From contig NZ_UZAC03000001.1 in assembly GCF_900538055.1 (NCBI RefSeq), forward strand, positions 434,001 through 498,000: a stretch of 64,000 bases of DNA, in the 5' to 3' direction. Positions within the stretch are counted from its first letter, which is position 1. The number at the start of each line of letters is the position of its first letter. The stretch comes from Pasteuria penetrans (GTDB lineage Bacteria > Bacillota > Bacilli > Thermoactinomycetales > Thermoactinomycetaceae). The notes under the pieces are model-generated. The model was not told where the DNA came from. It saw nothing but the letters and a program-made list of their open reading frames with translations, and did no database searches. The position numbers and the translations under genes are program-made. Of this stretch, positions 1 through 9,138 are shown one piece after another.

Positions 1-285
1 ATCCTGCAACGCAAGTTATTGTGTGCCGCTGCGCGTTGCCTGCGTCCGAAGGGTCGATTGGTTTATGCTGTTTGTACCTGGACAGAGGAGGAAACAATTC
101 ATCGTGTGGATGAATTTCAATCAGATTTTCCCGATTTTCTACCAGATGTTGAATTACTGCGTCGTTTTCCTCAGAATGTGCGGGATCGAGTTGTGTTAGG
201 GTCCTCTCCCCATTGGTTGCAGATCCTGCCAAAGGATCATTGGGTACCGGATGCCTTCTTCCTGGCGGCCTGGCGAAAGCCGTGA
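1..285 (+). CDS. rsmB: RsmB, 16S rRNA (cytosine-967-C5)-methyltransferase, C-terminal fragment
   Basis: The reading frame is open from base 1 to a TGA at 283-285, so only the last 94 residues are in the window. The segment LRPKGRLVYAVCTWTEEET followed later by DAFFLAAWRKP matches the end of the RsmB/Sun family, where a Pro/Lys-Gly-Gly-like strand, a Cys-Thr motif and an EEN-like helix form part of the SAM-dependent methyltransferase core. The enzyme modifies C967 of 16S rRNA in the cytoplasm. In Bacillus relatives it sits in def-fmt-rsmB-rlmN-prpC-prkC-rsgA-rpe-thiN. Here nothing of rlmN follows; intron debris starts within about 100 bases, while prkC-rsgA-rpe-thiN appears at the far end on the opposite strand. 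The identification rests on family recognition of a partial sequence. Confidence 0.85.
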   Translation: MLQRKLLCAAARCLRPKGRLVYAVCTWTEEETIHRVDEFQSDFPDFLPDVELLRRFPQNVRDRVVLGSSPHWLQILPKDHWVPDAFFLAAWRKP

Positions 286-360
286 TCCCAAAATTTTTAC
301 TATATTTTGGTAAGGAATGTTGTTTATTTGAAAAGGAATAGTCCGATGAGTGTTGGGGAA

Positions 361-399
361 TGGCGCAAGCGAATGGCGCAAGCGAATGGCGCAAGCGAA
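361..399 (+). repeat. Three perfect tandem copies of a 13-bp unit
   Basis: The unit TGGCGCAAGCGAA occurs three times without a mismatch at 361-373, 374-386 and 387-399. It lies at the left edge of the nested intron debris and resembles a short intron piece (CAGCGAAAGCGAACC occurs inside the complete intron copy), so it probably arose by slippage in a degenerate intron. Confidence 0.9.
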
Positions 400-1604
400 C
401 TGAACGAGGGCGCATCGAAATGGACCTTTTATGTCGAAATCGGAGGGTAAGGATCCCTACCCTTGGATCGAGGCTAGGGGGGAAGACCTATGCCCTAGCG
501 GCATGCGGTGTACGGGCGGGATGTGTGTCAAGAAGTCGTTCAAGAGATGAAGGTTGCTCGGCCCTTCGTAACCGGCTGATAGGTAGCAGGTTACAAACCG
601 CCTAGTGCTGCTGGTGTGGAAACACCCCGGTGGTGAGCGATCTAGGAAAAGGCAGGGCATGACCCTGTCAGGTGGGAATCGGGGAGATCAGCGAAAGCGA
701 ACCAGCCGAAGACGCATCGAAAGGTATAGTCCATGTCAAAACCGATGTGGGTCCCGAACGTCGGGATGAACCGTGGGGGATGACCTATCTACTGCCCCGG
801 TGGCATGCGGTGTTCAGGCGGGATGAACCCGATTTAGGCTCTTGATCGGAACTTGAGAGATCGTCGTACGGCGTCTGGCTGTCGCCAGATGTATAAAGAC
901 CGAGGACAAACCGAGGTTCCGTGCACGAAGTCGGATCAGCTCATAGTAGTGAGGAAGCTTCTGTAATGGAAGTGGAGCGAAGGGGCTGACTCATCCTGCG
1001 GAGGACAGTTAGATGAGAACTTTAGCGGGAGATCCGCTGGAGGAGATCAAACGACAACTTTAGTGGAGATCCACTATAGGAGGTCACTGGAACCTCGGAG
1101 CAACATCCCCATAATCGAAGTAGGACCTAAAGGGTCTGAAGATTGGGATGGGATGAGAAGAGCCGGATGATGCGAGAGTATCATGTCCGGATCTGTGAGG
1201 GACTCGGCTGAAATGCCGGGTCTACTCGACGAACTCAATCCAGGCTTTTTCCGTGCAACCGCTTGGGAAACCTGTCGTGTAGACGCCTAGCAGATGATCG
1301 TCGCCAGGCTGTAAAAGCCAGGGGATATCGAGGGGTCTTGCCATATTAGGATCGTACAGGTTTGTAGGTAGCTAGGGAGCTCCGCAATGGAAGTGGGGCA
1401 AAGGGGCCAGCTTTGTCGGACTGGTTCCCGGAAAGATCAAGTGGAGAACGGGAAATCATACCAGTCCTGCCCGTTTACACAACCATCATAATGGACACAC
1501 GTTGTGCACCGTTGATTTATGTGGAGATGGGAAGAGCCAGATATAACGCTGTTGAGTCCAGTTCTATGGGGGGCTTGGTATGAATACCACCAGGTCTATT
1601 CGAC
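400..1604 (+). mobile_element. Degenerate outer group II intron copy, split by an inner intron
   Basis: The bases before 523 (ending GCATGCGGTGTACGGGCGGGAT) and after 1230 (starting GAACTCAATCCAGGC) join into a sequence matching an internal part of the intron itself: the inner copy has GCATGCGGTGTTCAGGCGGG then ATGAACCCG at about 808-830. An older member of the same family was therefore invaded by a younger one. The outer copy continues to a recognisable but degraded domain V plus VI (about 1533-1604) ending CTATTCGAC, the counterpart of the intact CTACTCGAC end. Its 5' part is lost or diverged before about 400. No protein is encoded. Confidence 0.7.
523..1230 (+). mobile_element. Complete ORF-less group II intron, family B, copy 1
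   Basis: It starts GTGTGTCAAGAAG (the GUGYG 5' end of group II introns) and ends CTACTCGAC with the usual A-pyrimidine 3' end. A 34-nt domain V lies at 1160-1193: an AGC triad, a stem capped by GAGA, and a closing strand that restores the pairing. A domain VI hairpin follows, with an unpaired A seven bases from the end (likely branch point). At 708 bases with no RT gene it would need a maturase in trans. Two near-identical copies lie at 4620-5292 and, on the minus strand, 55848-56518. Confidence 0.85.
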
Positions 1605-1960
1605 GTCGTATGGTGCCCGTCGTTTGTCGACAGAGGTAAACAAAGACCGAGAATAAACTGGAGTTTCCATGCACACAGTTGGATCAATTCATAGTGGTGA
1701 CGAAGTCCCTGTAGTGGGGATGGGATGAAGGGGATTGAATGGTTTTCTGATTTTACGGTTTAAGTCCCCGTGAGGTCAGAAGTCATCGGACAGGGGTTGG
1801 ATCAGTGGATTTCACACTGGCCGTAAGCCAAGAATCTAAAAGCCAAGATGGCTTGGCTTGGCATGTTAGGGAGCTCTGGTTATCCAAGGCGGAGTTGGTA
1901 TGGATTTGGATGAAATAGCGGGCCTACTCCGTCCTCAACTCGTGGGGTGGATTGGATGGT
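1605..1960 (+). mobile_element. Third, strongly degraded group II intron segment
   Basis: Bases 1605-1760 align by eye to the interior of the family B intron, including a diverged stretch around TTCCATGCACACAGTTGGATC, TCATAGTGGTGACGAAG and GGGATGGGATGAAGGGG. It follows directly after the degraded 3' end at 1604, so three intron layers or tandem insertions are stacked here. The end is unclear; a degraded domain VI-like stretch stops near 1935-1950. Confidence 0.5.
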
Positions 1961-2334
1961 AAGGTGTCTTCTGTCTTTCATCCGTGATAGGTTCCCTATG
2001 GGACTCAACCAGAGTTTGGATAGATGGGGCATCCTTCTCTCATTTTCGTCTATGAGTACTGCTATCTAAAACTTTGTTCATTGATGTTGAGTAATAATAT
2101 TTATATAAGTAAAATATACATAATGAAATTTCCGGTATGCGCTTTTTATTTGAGAAAAAATGTGTCCCTCAGGTATAGTTTTGCGAGAGGGTTGGCTGAA
2201 GTGTCATTCCTACTGAACATAACCGAATTTTTTGAAATTGGTAGCGGGGTTCTTTGGCATAGGGTTCTATAAACCCTATTGCAAGGACGATGCCTTTTCC
2301 TTGTTGTTATCTGCTTCTAGTGGGTAGAGACACT

Positions 2335-2372
2335 AAAGGGAGAGCAGGCTTATAGCGCTCTGCTCTCCCTTT
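2335..2372. terminator. Perfect 13-bp inverted repeat, terminator-like
   Basis: AAAGGGAGAGCAG (2335-2347) pairs perfectly with CTGCTCTCCCTTT (2360-2372) across a 12-base loop. It lies 3' of the minus-strand secreted protein gene ending at 2418 and probably ends its transcript, although there is no long T run on either side. Confidence 0.6.
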
Positions 2373-2417
2373 GGGGTTATAAAGGTTACGGTTGGGGCGA
2401 TAGTGTGTTTACACACT

Positions 2418-2768
2418 TTAGGCGAATCGTTGGTAAACGTTTTCTGGTACAAAGTAAATGGAATTATTTATGTTTAGTTTATAGTGGTATTCTACTCTTT
2501 GGGTGTGGATGTTGAAGATGGAGACACGGTTTTGCCATTGAACGGGGAAGTTATTCACGTAATAGCTGACCTGCGTTGGTTGGTAGATAACCGGGTAGGG
2601 GAGTTGTTGGTAGCTACTGACACAATAGCTGTAGGGGGAGTAATCACAGTTAGAATAGGCTGTTGCTGTTATTCTGGATGCTGATGCGGGGGAGGAGGGG
2701 GAGAAGGCAGCGGCTGCTATCGTACCTAGGGCCATTGTGGAAGCGATGACTTTGTATGGGATCCTCAT
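2418..2768 (-). CDS. Small secreted protein with Sec signal peptide, unknown function
   Basis: I chose ATG at 2768 (116 residues) over the upstream GTG at 2786 because AAAGGGG sits seven bases before it. Residues 1-30 form a textbook signal peptide: basic N-terminus MRIPYK, a hydrophobic stretch with ALGTIAAAAF, and an ASA site. The mature part is rich in Tyr, Ser, Gln and Asn, with two Cys about eight residues apart and no recognisable domain. The signal region resembles that of the protein at 44074-44502 (ALGTxAxA then ASA), and both are small, aromatic/Asn/Gln-rich secreted proteins, suggesting a family, perhaps surface or spore-coat related (inference). A strong hairpin follows the stop. 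Confidence 0.65.
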   Translation of the reverse strand: MRIPYKVIASTMALGTIAAAAFSPSSPASASRITATAYSNCDYSPYSYCVSSYQQLPYPVIYQPTQVSYYVNNFPVQWQNRVSIFNIHTQRVEYHYKLNINNSIYFVPENVYQRFA

Positions 2769-3649
2769 TTGGAATGCCCCTTTCACTAATTTAATTTTTA
2801 TTTTTTTATGAGCATGGATTCTATACTCACTTTTGAATGATTGCAGTTGATTCCTATTGGGAACGAGTCATATAAGTTGTCGGGGGGATGATGGGTTTCT
2901 TTCTAAATTCTATTGACAATCATTCCTTATGTCCCATGGTACTTCTTTTGCAGTTGTAATGGTATAGACTGGGGATTAAAAATGGCTTACACTTTGATTT
3001 CTCTTCCCTTTCATATGTGTAAGTTTTCAATGAATACAGGGGACGGTGTGGTTTCGATTGCGTTTACATGTGTTTGGGAAGTTCTACAAAGGATGGTGGT
3101 TGTCCGGTTTTTCGGGGTAGGTCAATTTGAGAACGAGTCATATAGGTTGCCGGGAGGATGATGGGTTCCTTTCTAGATTCTATTGACAATCATTCCTTAT
3201 GTCCCATGGTACTTCTTTTGCAGTTGTAATGGTATAGACTGGGGATTAAAAATGGCTTACACTTTGATTTCTCTTCCCTTTCATATGTGTAAGTTTTCAA
3301 TGAATACAGGGGACGGTGTGGTTTCGATTGTGTGTACATATGTTTGGGAAGTTCTACAGAGGATGGTGGTTGTCCGGTTTTTCGGGGTAGGTCAATTTGA
3401 GAACGAGTCATATAGGTTGCCGGGAGGATGATGGGTTCCTTTCTAGATTCTATTGACAATCATTCCTTATGTCCCATGGTACTTCTTTTGCAGTTGTAAT
3501 GGTATAGACTGGGGATTAAAAATGGCTTACACTTTGATTTCTCTTCCCTTTCATATGTGTAAGTTTTCAATGAATACAGGGGATGGTGTGGTTTCGTGTG
3601 TCGTGTCGAGCTCTATGAGGGATGGGGGAGGGGACCCCCGAAACCGGCA

Positions 3650-5415
3650 GGTGGTAAGCAGGTTTAAGGTCCGAAGGGTGGAAATCCCGAAGCCAGACGG
3701 TGGGAAGAGACCCCTCAGAATACCAACAATAGGGGATAGGATCGCCCAAACGGTGGTTAAGAACCGACTCGAACCCCTCCTAGAGCCACGCTTTGTTCCT
3801 GATTCCTATGGATGTTGCCCGGGGAAATCTGCCCTGGATGCAGTAGATAGGAATAGGAGTCGTTGCTGGAAGTATGCCTGGGGGATTGATCTTGACATAA
3901 AGGGATTCTTTGACAATATACCGCATGATTTGCTTATCATAGCATTGAAACATTGCGGCATTGACAAAAGGATGCTCCGTTATTGTGAGAGATGGCTCAA
4001 AGCCTCGGTACAACTACCCGATGGAACGATCGAAGAAAGGACCAAGGGCACACCACAAGGGGGTGTCGTGTCATAAGCCCCCCTACTGGCCAATTTGTTT
4101 TTGCACTATGCCCTAGATCGATGGTTGCAGGAACATCATCCAGATATTGAGTTCGAAAGATATGTGGATGACGTGATCCTTCATTGTGAAAATCAAGCCC
4201 AAGCCGAAAATCTTCTAGGGGAACTGCAACAGAGAATGGCTCAGTGTGGTCTGGAACTACATCCGACAAAAACCAAAATCTTTTATTGCAAGGATGGCTG
4301 GAAGACAGGGAAGTACAAAGGAATATCCTTTGACTTCCTAGGGTTTACGTTTTGCCCGCGTCAGGCTGTAACCCGTGTAGGGAGAAGAAGGTTTTTAGGA
4401 TTCAATCCAGCTGTCAGCCGGAAATCGAAGAAGAAGATAGCTAAGCGGGGGAAGGAAATAAGAAAACACATGGAGCCAGGTATGGAACTGCATGAGGTGG
4501 CGGAAAGGTCCAATCCCATATTGAGGGGCTGGGTGAATTACTATGGGGTCTTTGATCCCTCACATCTGAGGAAATCCCTACTACGGAGTTTCGATGACAA
4601 TGTTTTGGCCTGGTGGGCCGTGTGTCAAGAAGTCGTTCAAGAGATGAAGGTTGCTCGGCCCTTCGTAACCGGCTGATAGGTAGCAGGTTACAAACTGCCT
4701 AGTGCTGCTGGGGTAAAAAAGTGCCCTGGTTGTGAGCGATCTAGGAAAAGGCAGGGCATGACCCTGTCAGGTGGGAATCGGGGGGATCAGCGAAAGCGAA
4801 CCGTTCGAAGACGCATCGAAAAGGCTAGTTCATGTCAAAACCGATGTGGGGTCCTAACGTCGGGATGAGCCGTGGGGGATGACCTATCTACTGCCCTGGT
4901 GGCATGCGGTGTATAGGCGGGATGAACCCGATGTAGGCTCTTGATCGGAACTTGAGAGATCGTCGTACGGCGGCGTCTGGCTGCCGCCAGATGGAAAAGA
5001 CCGAGGACAACTGAGGTTCCGTGCACGAAGTCGGATTAGCTCATAGTAGTGAGGAAGCTTCTGTAATGGAAGTGGAGCGAAGGGGCTGACTCATCCTGAG
5101 GAGGACAGTAAAATGAAACTCTAGTGGGAGATCCGCTAGAGGAGATCACTGGAACCTCGGAGCAACATTCCTATAATCGAAGTAGGACCTAAAGGGTCTG
5201 AAGATTGGGATGGGATGAGAAGAGCTGGATGATGCGAGAGTATCACGTCCAGTTCTGTGAGGGACTCGGCTGAAATGCCGGGTCTACTCGACAGAAAGAA
5301 GTATAAGAAGCTCGGTAGCATGCGAAAGGCTCGTAGGTGGATCCAGTATATACGAGGAAAGTACGGGGACCTGTTTGCGCACTGGGACACATTAGACGCT
5401 AAGATGGGGCAATAA
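3650..5415 (+). pseudogene. ltrA: Group II intron reverse transcriptase/maturase, broken and intron-interrupted
   Basis: Exon 1 (about 3650-4619) has RT landmarks in order: RRVEIPKPDGGKRPLRIPT, a palm strand with DLDIKGFFDNIPH, GTPQGGVVS, the catalytic FERYVDDVILHC (YVDD), HPTKTKI and FLGFTF, then maturase domain X with ILRGWVNYYGVF. After codon GCC (4617-4619) the family B intron 4620-5292 intervenes. Exon 2 (5293-5415) continues in frame with RKKYKKLGSMRKARRW and ends LFAHWDTLDAKMGQ, the usual C-terminal helix of these proteins. Defects: an in-frame TAA after GGVVS, apparently from a six-base insertion TAAGCC between S and P of the usual SPLLANL; and loss of roughly the first 60-70 residues. 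A non-functional remnant unless the stop is bypassed. Confidence 0.85.
4620..5292 (+). mobile_element. Complete ORF-less group II intron, family B, copy 2, inside the maturase gene
   Basis: It starts GTGTGTCAAGAAG directly after codon GCC of the maturase and ends CTACTCGAC at 5292. Removing its 673 bases joins ...TGGTGGGCC to AGAAAGAAGTAT in frame, rebuilding the conserved WA-RKKYKKL junction. Domain V (5222-5255) is a 34-nt hairpin differing from copy 1 by paired changes (GAGCC with GG becomes GAGCT with AG in the opposite strand), i.e. a compensatory change that keeps the helix. No RT is encoded. Confidence 0.9.
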
Positions 5416-5556
5416 GAGCCACATAATGCGAGAGTATTACGTGTGGTTCTGTGAGAGGGTTGGCTGAGATGCCAGCCCTACTCGACGATTGCGTGTACAT
5501 GTGTTTGGGAGGTTCTACAGAGGATGGTGGTTGTCCGGTTTTTCGGGGTAGGGTCA

Positions 5557-5725
5557 ATAGGTGTTTCAAACTGTCTAGTGTTGCTAGGGTAAAGGGACCC
5601 TGATGATGAGCGGCTAGGAAAGGGCAGGGCTTGATTCTGTTGGATAGGAATCGAGGAGATCAGCACGAGCGGACCGTTGATGATGCATTGGGAATCATAG
5701 TAGGCTATGTCAAAACCGATGTCTA
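5557..5725 (+). mobile_element. 5' fragment of a family B-like group II intron
   Basis: This stretch aligns by eye to family B positions about 60-240: GGTGTTTCAAACTG-TCTAGTG, GCTAGGAAAGGGCAGGG and ATGTCAAAACCGATG match GGTTACAAACTGCCTAGTG, CTAGGAAAAGGCAGGG and ATGTCAAAACCGATG. It begins exactly where the third 270-bp repeat ends and stops without domains V-VI. Confidence 0.7.
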
Positions 5726-5863
5726 CACACAATACAATTGCATTCCCAATTTGGTATTGGGGCTCTGGAGGGTCTCTTTTTTGTCCCCCCTGTGCCATTT
5801 GCGGACCCGTCTCTGGATCTATTTTTTTAATTATTTAATTATAATATAAAATATAATAGGGTA

Positions 5864-6247
5864 ATGGATGAACGTTTTAGAAAACAAAACCGGGGTGATC
5901 GGCAGCGGGGGCAACAGCATTTACAACAGTTGGCATGGCAGTGGGGACTTACACCTCAAGAGCAGGAGAAGATAGATAATAATTCGGATTGGGGGGGTGT
6001 TCAAAAGCGCGGACAGGTACGTCGTCCGTGGTTGCCCCTTTTTGATGAATATGAGTACGGACACGGGGTTTCGTGTCCTATGAGGGATGGGGAGAGTCTT
6101 TTGAAACGGCAGGTGGTAGCAGGTTTCAAACCGCTTGGAGCTGTTGTTGTAAAGAGTAATGGTGGGGAGCGTCTCTGGGGAAAAGCAGGACGAAAGATGC
6201 AGTCGATGTTGAAACAAGGGGGATATCGGAACCTGCTTTTGGATTAA
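5864..6247 (+). CDS. Small ORF of unknown function, probably disrupted by intron sequence
   Basis: An open frame of 127 codons begins ATGGATGAACGTTTTAG. The first 65 residues are polar, rich in Gln and Arg (QRGQQHLQQLAWQWGLTPQ), and could be the start of a real gene. From about 6068 the DNA (GTTTCGTGTCCTATGAGGGATGGG, then GGCAGGTGGTAGCAGGTTT) matches the 5' end of the family A intron and the family B interior, so the rest of the frame is probably intron RNA read by chance. I recognise no domain; likely a truncated gene invaded by an intron. Confidence 0.3.
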   Translation: MDERFRKQNRGDRQRGQQHLQQLAWQWGLTPQEQEKIDNNSDWGGVQKRGQVRRPWLPLFDEYEYGHGVSCPMRDGESLLKRQVVAGFKPLGAVVVKSNGGERLWGKAGRKMQSMLKQGGYRNLLLD

Positions 6248-8230
6248 AGCCATGGGGGGCAACCACCCTCATGGCCACCAACCACGTAGGTCCCCTTTGT
6301 CGGACCTGTCTCGGTTCCCCCCAGTTGAAAGTCGCCTTGGGGGATTTATTCCCTGAATCCTTGTCCATCATTTAGGGTAAGACGGATTCCTCTCTGAACC
6401 TCTCCGAGCCCCTTGTTCCCGTCTTCTCTATAAAACTCTAGCGAGCTTGCCCTTTGAAAAGGACTTCCGACCTCTCTCTCCACCTTTACTGATGTCGTGT
6501 TTTTTCCAAACTAGTGGTGGTTTCAAGATTCCCCTCCCCCCTATTTTTTTATTGTGCGATTTCCGAAATATTATGGACAAACTTCCTGATCCCGTTCACT
6601 GGACAAGTGAAGTTGATGTACACTCTTTTTTACTATATCAATTGAAATACCTACAAAAAATGGGGGGTTCGTTCAAGTAGGCTATTTGCATTGAGAGTGG
6701 GGATGTTCCCAAGATCCCCACATTGGTTTGCATTCTTTTCCCAAGGTTCCGGGGTAGCTCGTTCATCATGGGTATGACCCTTATCGGCAGTAGAAGCTTC
6801 AGAAGGGGAATCCCAAGGGTTCGATGATTCGCGTGGAAACCACTAGTTATAGGAGAAGAACCCTGTAGATAGGTTGTGGTTCCCCTACGATTCTCTTTCC
6901 TAAGGTACGGAAGGGAGGATCCGTTTTTGTGAAACGTGATCATAGGTATATGCATGGTGGGTGGGAGAAGGGGTGTCCCCTCCGCGTTGATGGTGTGCCC
7001 CTGTAGGATTTTTTGAAACGATCCCCCGTTGTTATGCCATAGTGGTATCCCCCGTTTTTCTCCTTTCTGTGGGTTGGGGCGCTATTAGAATTCTAATCTA
7101 AAGTGTGGGGAATCGACGTTCCCTACATTCTGTAGTTTCCTTTAGGGGGGATACTATCTACACATAGGTTTGTGGTCTGGGGCTCGTGTCCGTATCCATC
7201 ATCGTAGAATTCAGAAACTGGAAGGGTATTCGCATTCAGGACATTTTGTACTATGGAATCGGTCAGCCAGAATGCGTCCCGATCTGGCGAAGTTTTTTTC
7301 CTTCGTTCACGCGGTTTACATACAATACCCTTGATGTCCACGGATGCCCTATTAGGTCCCCTGGTATCATAGACCCTCCCTTCAATTTCCGGGGGGAGGT
7401 TGATGATTTAGTGGAGGGCGGCGAACACGGCGAACAGCCCCCTCCTACTTACGTCGCGTTCAGGCGGCTATCCCATCGGAACTAATGGAGTTGGGAAAGG
7501 GGAGAAATCTTTATGCTGAGTATCCCCCTTTTATCTTTCATTTCTCTACCCAATTGGCAAATTCATCCTTAATTATATAGCATTTATATAGAGAACATAT
7601 TGTATGTCCGCTGGAACCCTTTTTTTGTACTATCCCTGTTTTTTTCCTGGAGGATTCCCTTTTATCTTGTTACTTCTTCATCCAACCTCAAACGATCCTA
7701 GGATTGAGTCTATGTTTACGAGCAACCTTAGACGCATGATCACCATGAAGATCCCCCCCACATTATTTTCCCCCTTAGTTTCATAGTCATAGTGGTTTTT
7801 CTCCATTCTTCCTCCCTTTCCCCAGTCGACTGATTTCCAATTCCCTATCACTCAGGGGATTTTTCAAATCATCAACCTCTTTTTACAGGAACCGAAGGGA
7901 TGGAGAATTCATCGGATGACACCTCAACTGAGGGGGAATGTATGGGCCGATATGTCCTCTTTGTTTTCCTCCTTTATCCAACGGTTCATCGTGTGTTGAT
8001 TGTAATGTCATATTGTCTAGGTACCTGAGCAACATGTTGTCCTCCACCCCTGATCTATTCAAATGCCCTTTTTTTGAATTCCAACGAGAATTTCCTCCGT
8101 GCCATTTTCGTGTTCATACCTCACAGGGGACCCGTTCTCCTTGCATTCCATTGAACTTATTATACCGAGGGTCCTAGTAGTCATCACCTTGCGGGTATCG
8201 CCATTTCAACATAAACTTCCTTTTTCGACC
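6248..8230. other. Long non-coding or decayed stretch
   Basis: No ORF here has a believable ribosome site, codon use or recognisable domain. Bases about 7620-7820 share a diverged repeat with about 9440-9630 (for example CATAGTGGTTTTTCTCCATT against GTAGCGATTTTTTTCATTTC), so the tRNA/TetR segment is flanked by direct repeats. Confidence 0.6.
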
Positions 8231-8238
8231 CTATAAGC

Positions 8239-8267
8239 TTAACTTTTGGGTTTGTTCAGGTTATAAT
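8239..8267 (+). promoter_or_regulatory. Probable sigma-A promoter of the tRNA-Arg gene
   Basis: A perfect TATAAT at 8262-8267 lies 37 bases before the tRNA, with a weak TTAACT at 8239-8244 at 17-base spacing. The -10 box and distance fit a stable-RNA promoter; the -35 is poor. Confidence 0.5.
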
Positions 8268-8304
8268 AGGCCAACAGGGGGAAAAATTAGTGAGTGGTCC
8301 ATTT

Positions 8305-8378
8305 GCGCCCGTAGCTCAGGTGGATAGAGCAGCAGTTTCCTAAACTGCGTGTCGGAGGTTCGAATCCTTCCGGGCGCG
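8305..8378 (+). tRNA. trnR: tRNA-Arg, anticodon CCU
   Basis: A 74-base cloverleaf: acceptor GCGCCCG pairs with CGGGCGC plus discriminator G; D-arm AGCTCAGGTGGATAGAGC; anticodon stem GCAGT/ACTGC with loop TTCCTAA, giving anticodon CCT; T-arm GGAGG-TTCGAAT-CCTTC. CCA is not encoded. It reads AGG codons. A T-rich terminator follows, so it is a single-gene transcript. Confidence 0.95.
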
Positions 8379-8381
8379 TTT

Positions 8382-8415
8382 GGGTAGGATCTTTCCTACC
8401 CCGTTCTTTCTTTGT
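8382..8415 (+). terminator. Rho-independent terminator of tRNA-Arg
   Basis: GGGTAGGA and TCCTACCC (8382-8389, 8394-8401) form an 8-bp perfect stem with a 4-base loop, followed by CGTTCTTTCTTTG. Confidence 0.85.
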
Positions 8416-8452
8416 TGATCAAATTACACCAGGGAGGCAACAGAATCATCTC

Positions 8453-9040
8453 ATGCGAAAGAAGAGATACGAGAGGGTTAGCGTCATATTTCGGGCCGCC
8501 ATCAGAATATTTTCGGTACATGGGTTTCACGAGGCTAAGATGGATGAAATTGCAAGATTAGCCGGGATAGCTAAAGGAACAATCTACTATCATTTCAAAA
8601 GCAAAGAAGAGCTATTTATGTGTTTGATCGACGAAGGCATGGATCGGCTGCTCAATTGCATCATAAACAGTCTCCGCAACAAAAAAACATCACATGAGCG
8701 TCTGCGGACCCTGTTGGAAACACAATTGGAGTTTTACAACAACAACCACGAGTTGACGAAACTCCTACTAACCGAGTCCCTCGGTTCTGAACAACGCCAG
8801 TATCATCTCCGCAATAAGATTCGTTCCTATTTGGATCTCATTGACGGGGTGTTGCGTGAGGGGTCGCGCCAGGGGGATTTTTCTTTCATCCATCCGCGGG
8901 AGACCGCAACCGCAATCTTCGGGGCGTTGAGTATTTTATCGTTGGATCGATTTTATAACCTAGAATCGTCCGTAGACGAATGTAAGGAGGAAAAACTGGC
9001 TATTCTGTACGCTACGGCTCATCAGCTACTTCTTCCCTGA
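8453..9040 (+). CDS. TetR/AcrR-family transcriptional regulator
   Basis: 195 residues, the normal TetR size. The N-terminal DNA-binding domain is clear: ILRAA-like helix at residues 10-22, then the helix-turn-helix with MDEIARLAGIAKGTIYYHFK at about 30-49 followed by SKEELF. The C-terminal half is a variable helical ligand-binding/dimer domain without a recognisable ligand signature. A GGGAGG lies about 16 bases before the ATG. It stands alone between a tRNA and a strong terminator, so its target is not the next gene in an operon; TetR proteins usually act as repressors, often of their own gene or a transporter. The nearest downstream genes, two flippases 1.6 kb away, are separated by non-coding repeats. 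Confidence 0.9.
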   Translation: MRKKRYERVSVIFRAAIRIFSVHGFHEAKMDEIARLAGIAKGTIYYHFKSKEELFMCLIDEGMDRLLNCIINSLRNKKTSHERLRTLLETQLEFYNNNHELTKLLLTESLGSEQRQYHLRNKIRSYLDLIDGVLREGSRQGDFSFIHPRETATAIFGALSILSLDRFYNLESSVDECKEEKLAILYATAHQLLLP

Positions 9041-9138
9041 ACCCGTTCCGATTAGACTCCTTTTGTTTTGTTTAAATATATCTAAAAATTTTGATTTTTT
9101 AAGAAAAATTAAAGAGCGAGTGAAAACAGAAAAAATAG

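Larger units (their letters stand above)
3596..5486 (+). mobile_element. Group II intron (family A) with a damaged maturase gene and an inner intron
   Basis: Boundaries come from comparison with the unbroken 270-bp repeats: exon GGTTTC, then GTGTG at 3596; intron end CTACTCGAC at 5486, then exon GATTGCG. Domain V is a 34-nt hairpin at 5416-5449 (AGC triad, GAGA loop) placed directly after the maturase stop, followed by a domain VI hairpin with an unpaired A seven bases from the end. Domains I-III are almost all missing: only about 70 bases separate the 5' end from the RT coding region. This copy should not be able to splice on its own. It also contains the family B intron at 4620-5292. Confidence 0.85.
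2861..5556 (+). repeat. Three direct copies of a 270-bp unit, the third split by an intron
   Basis: Units start at 2861, 3131 and 3401 with GAACGAGTCATATA at an exact 270-base period and only scattered substitutions. Copies 1 and 2 are complete (2861-3400). Copy 3 runs to 3595, is broken by the group II intron 3596-5486, and resumes at 5487 with GATTGCGTGTACATGTG, exactly what follows GGTTTC in copy 1. Each unit contains an 82-codon open frame, but with no convincing ribosome site or codon bias, so I do not call a gene. The unbroken copies act as natural empty sites that fix the intron boundaries. Confidence 0.9.

Noticed and set aside
360-660. ORFs at the left edge and inside the family B introns (also 4835-5026, 5136-5390)
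   Set aside because: They lie in structured intron RNA shared by three copies and are not conserved as proteins.
2913-3431. Repeated 82-codon ORFs in the 270-bp units
   Set aside because: They exist because the unit is repeated; no ribosome site, no domain, and substitutions do not favour synonymous positions in any obvious way.
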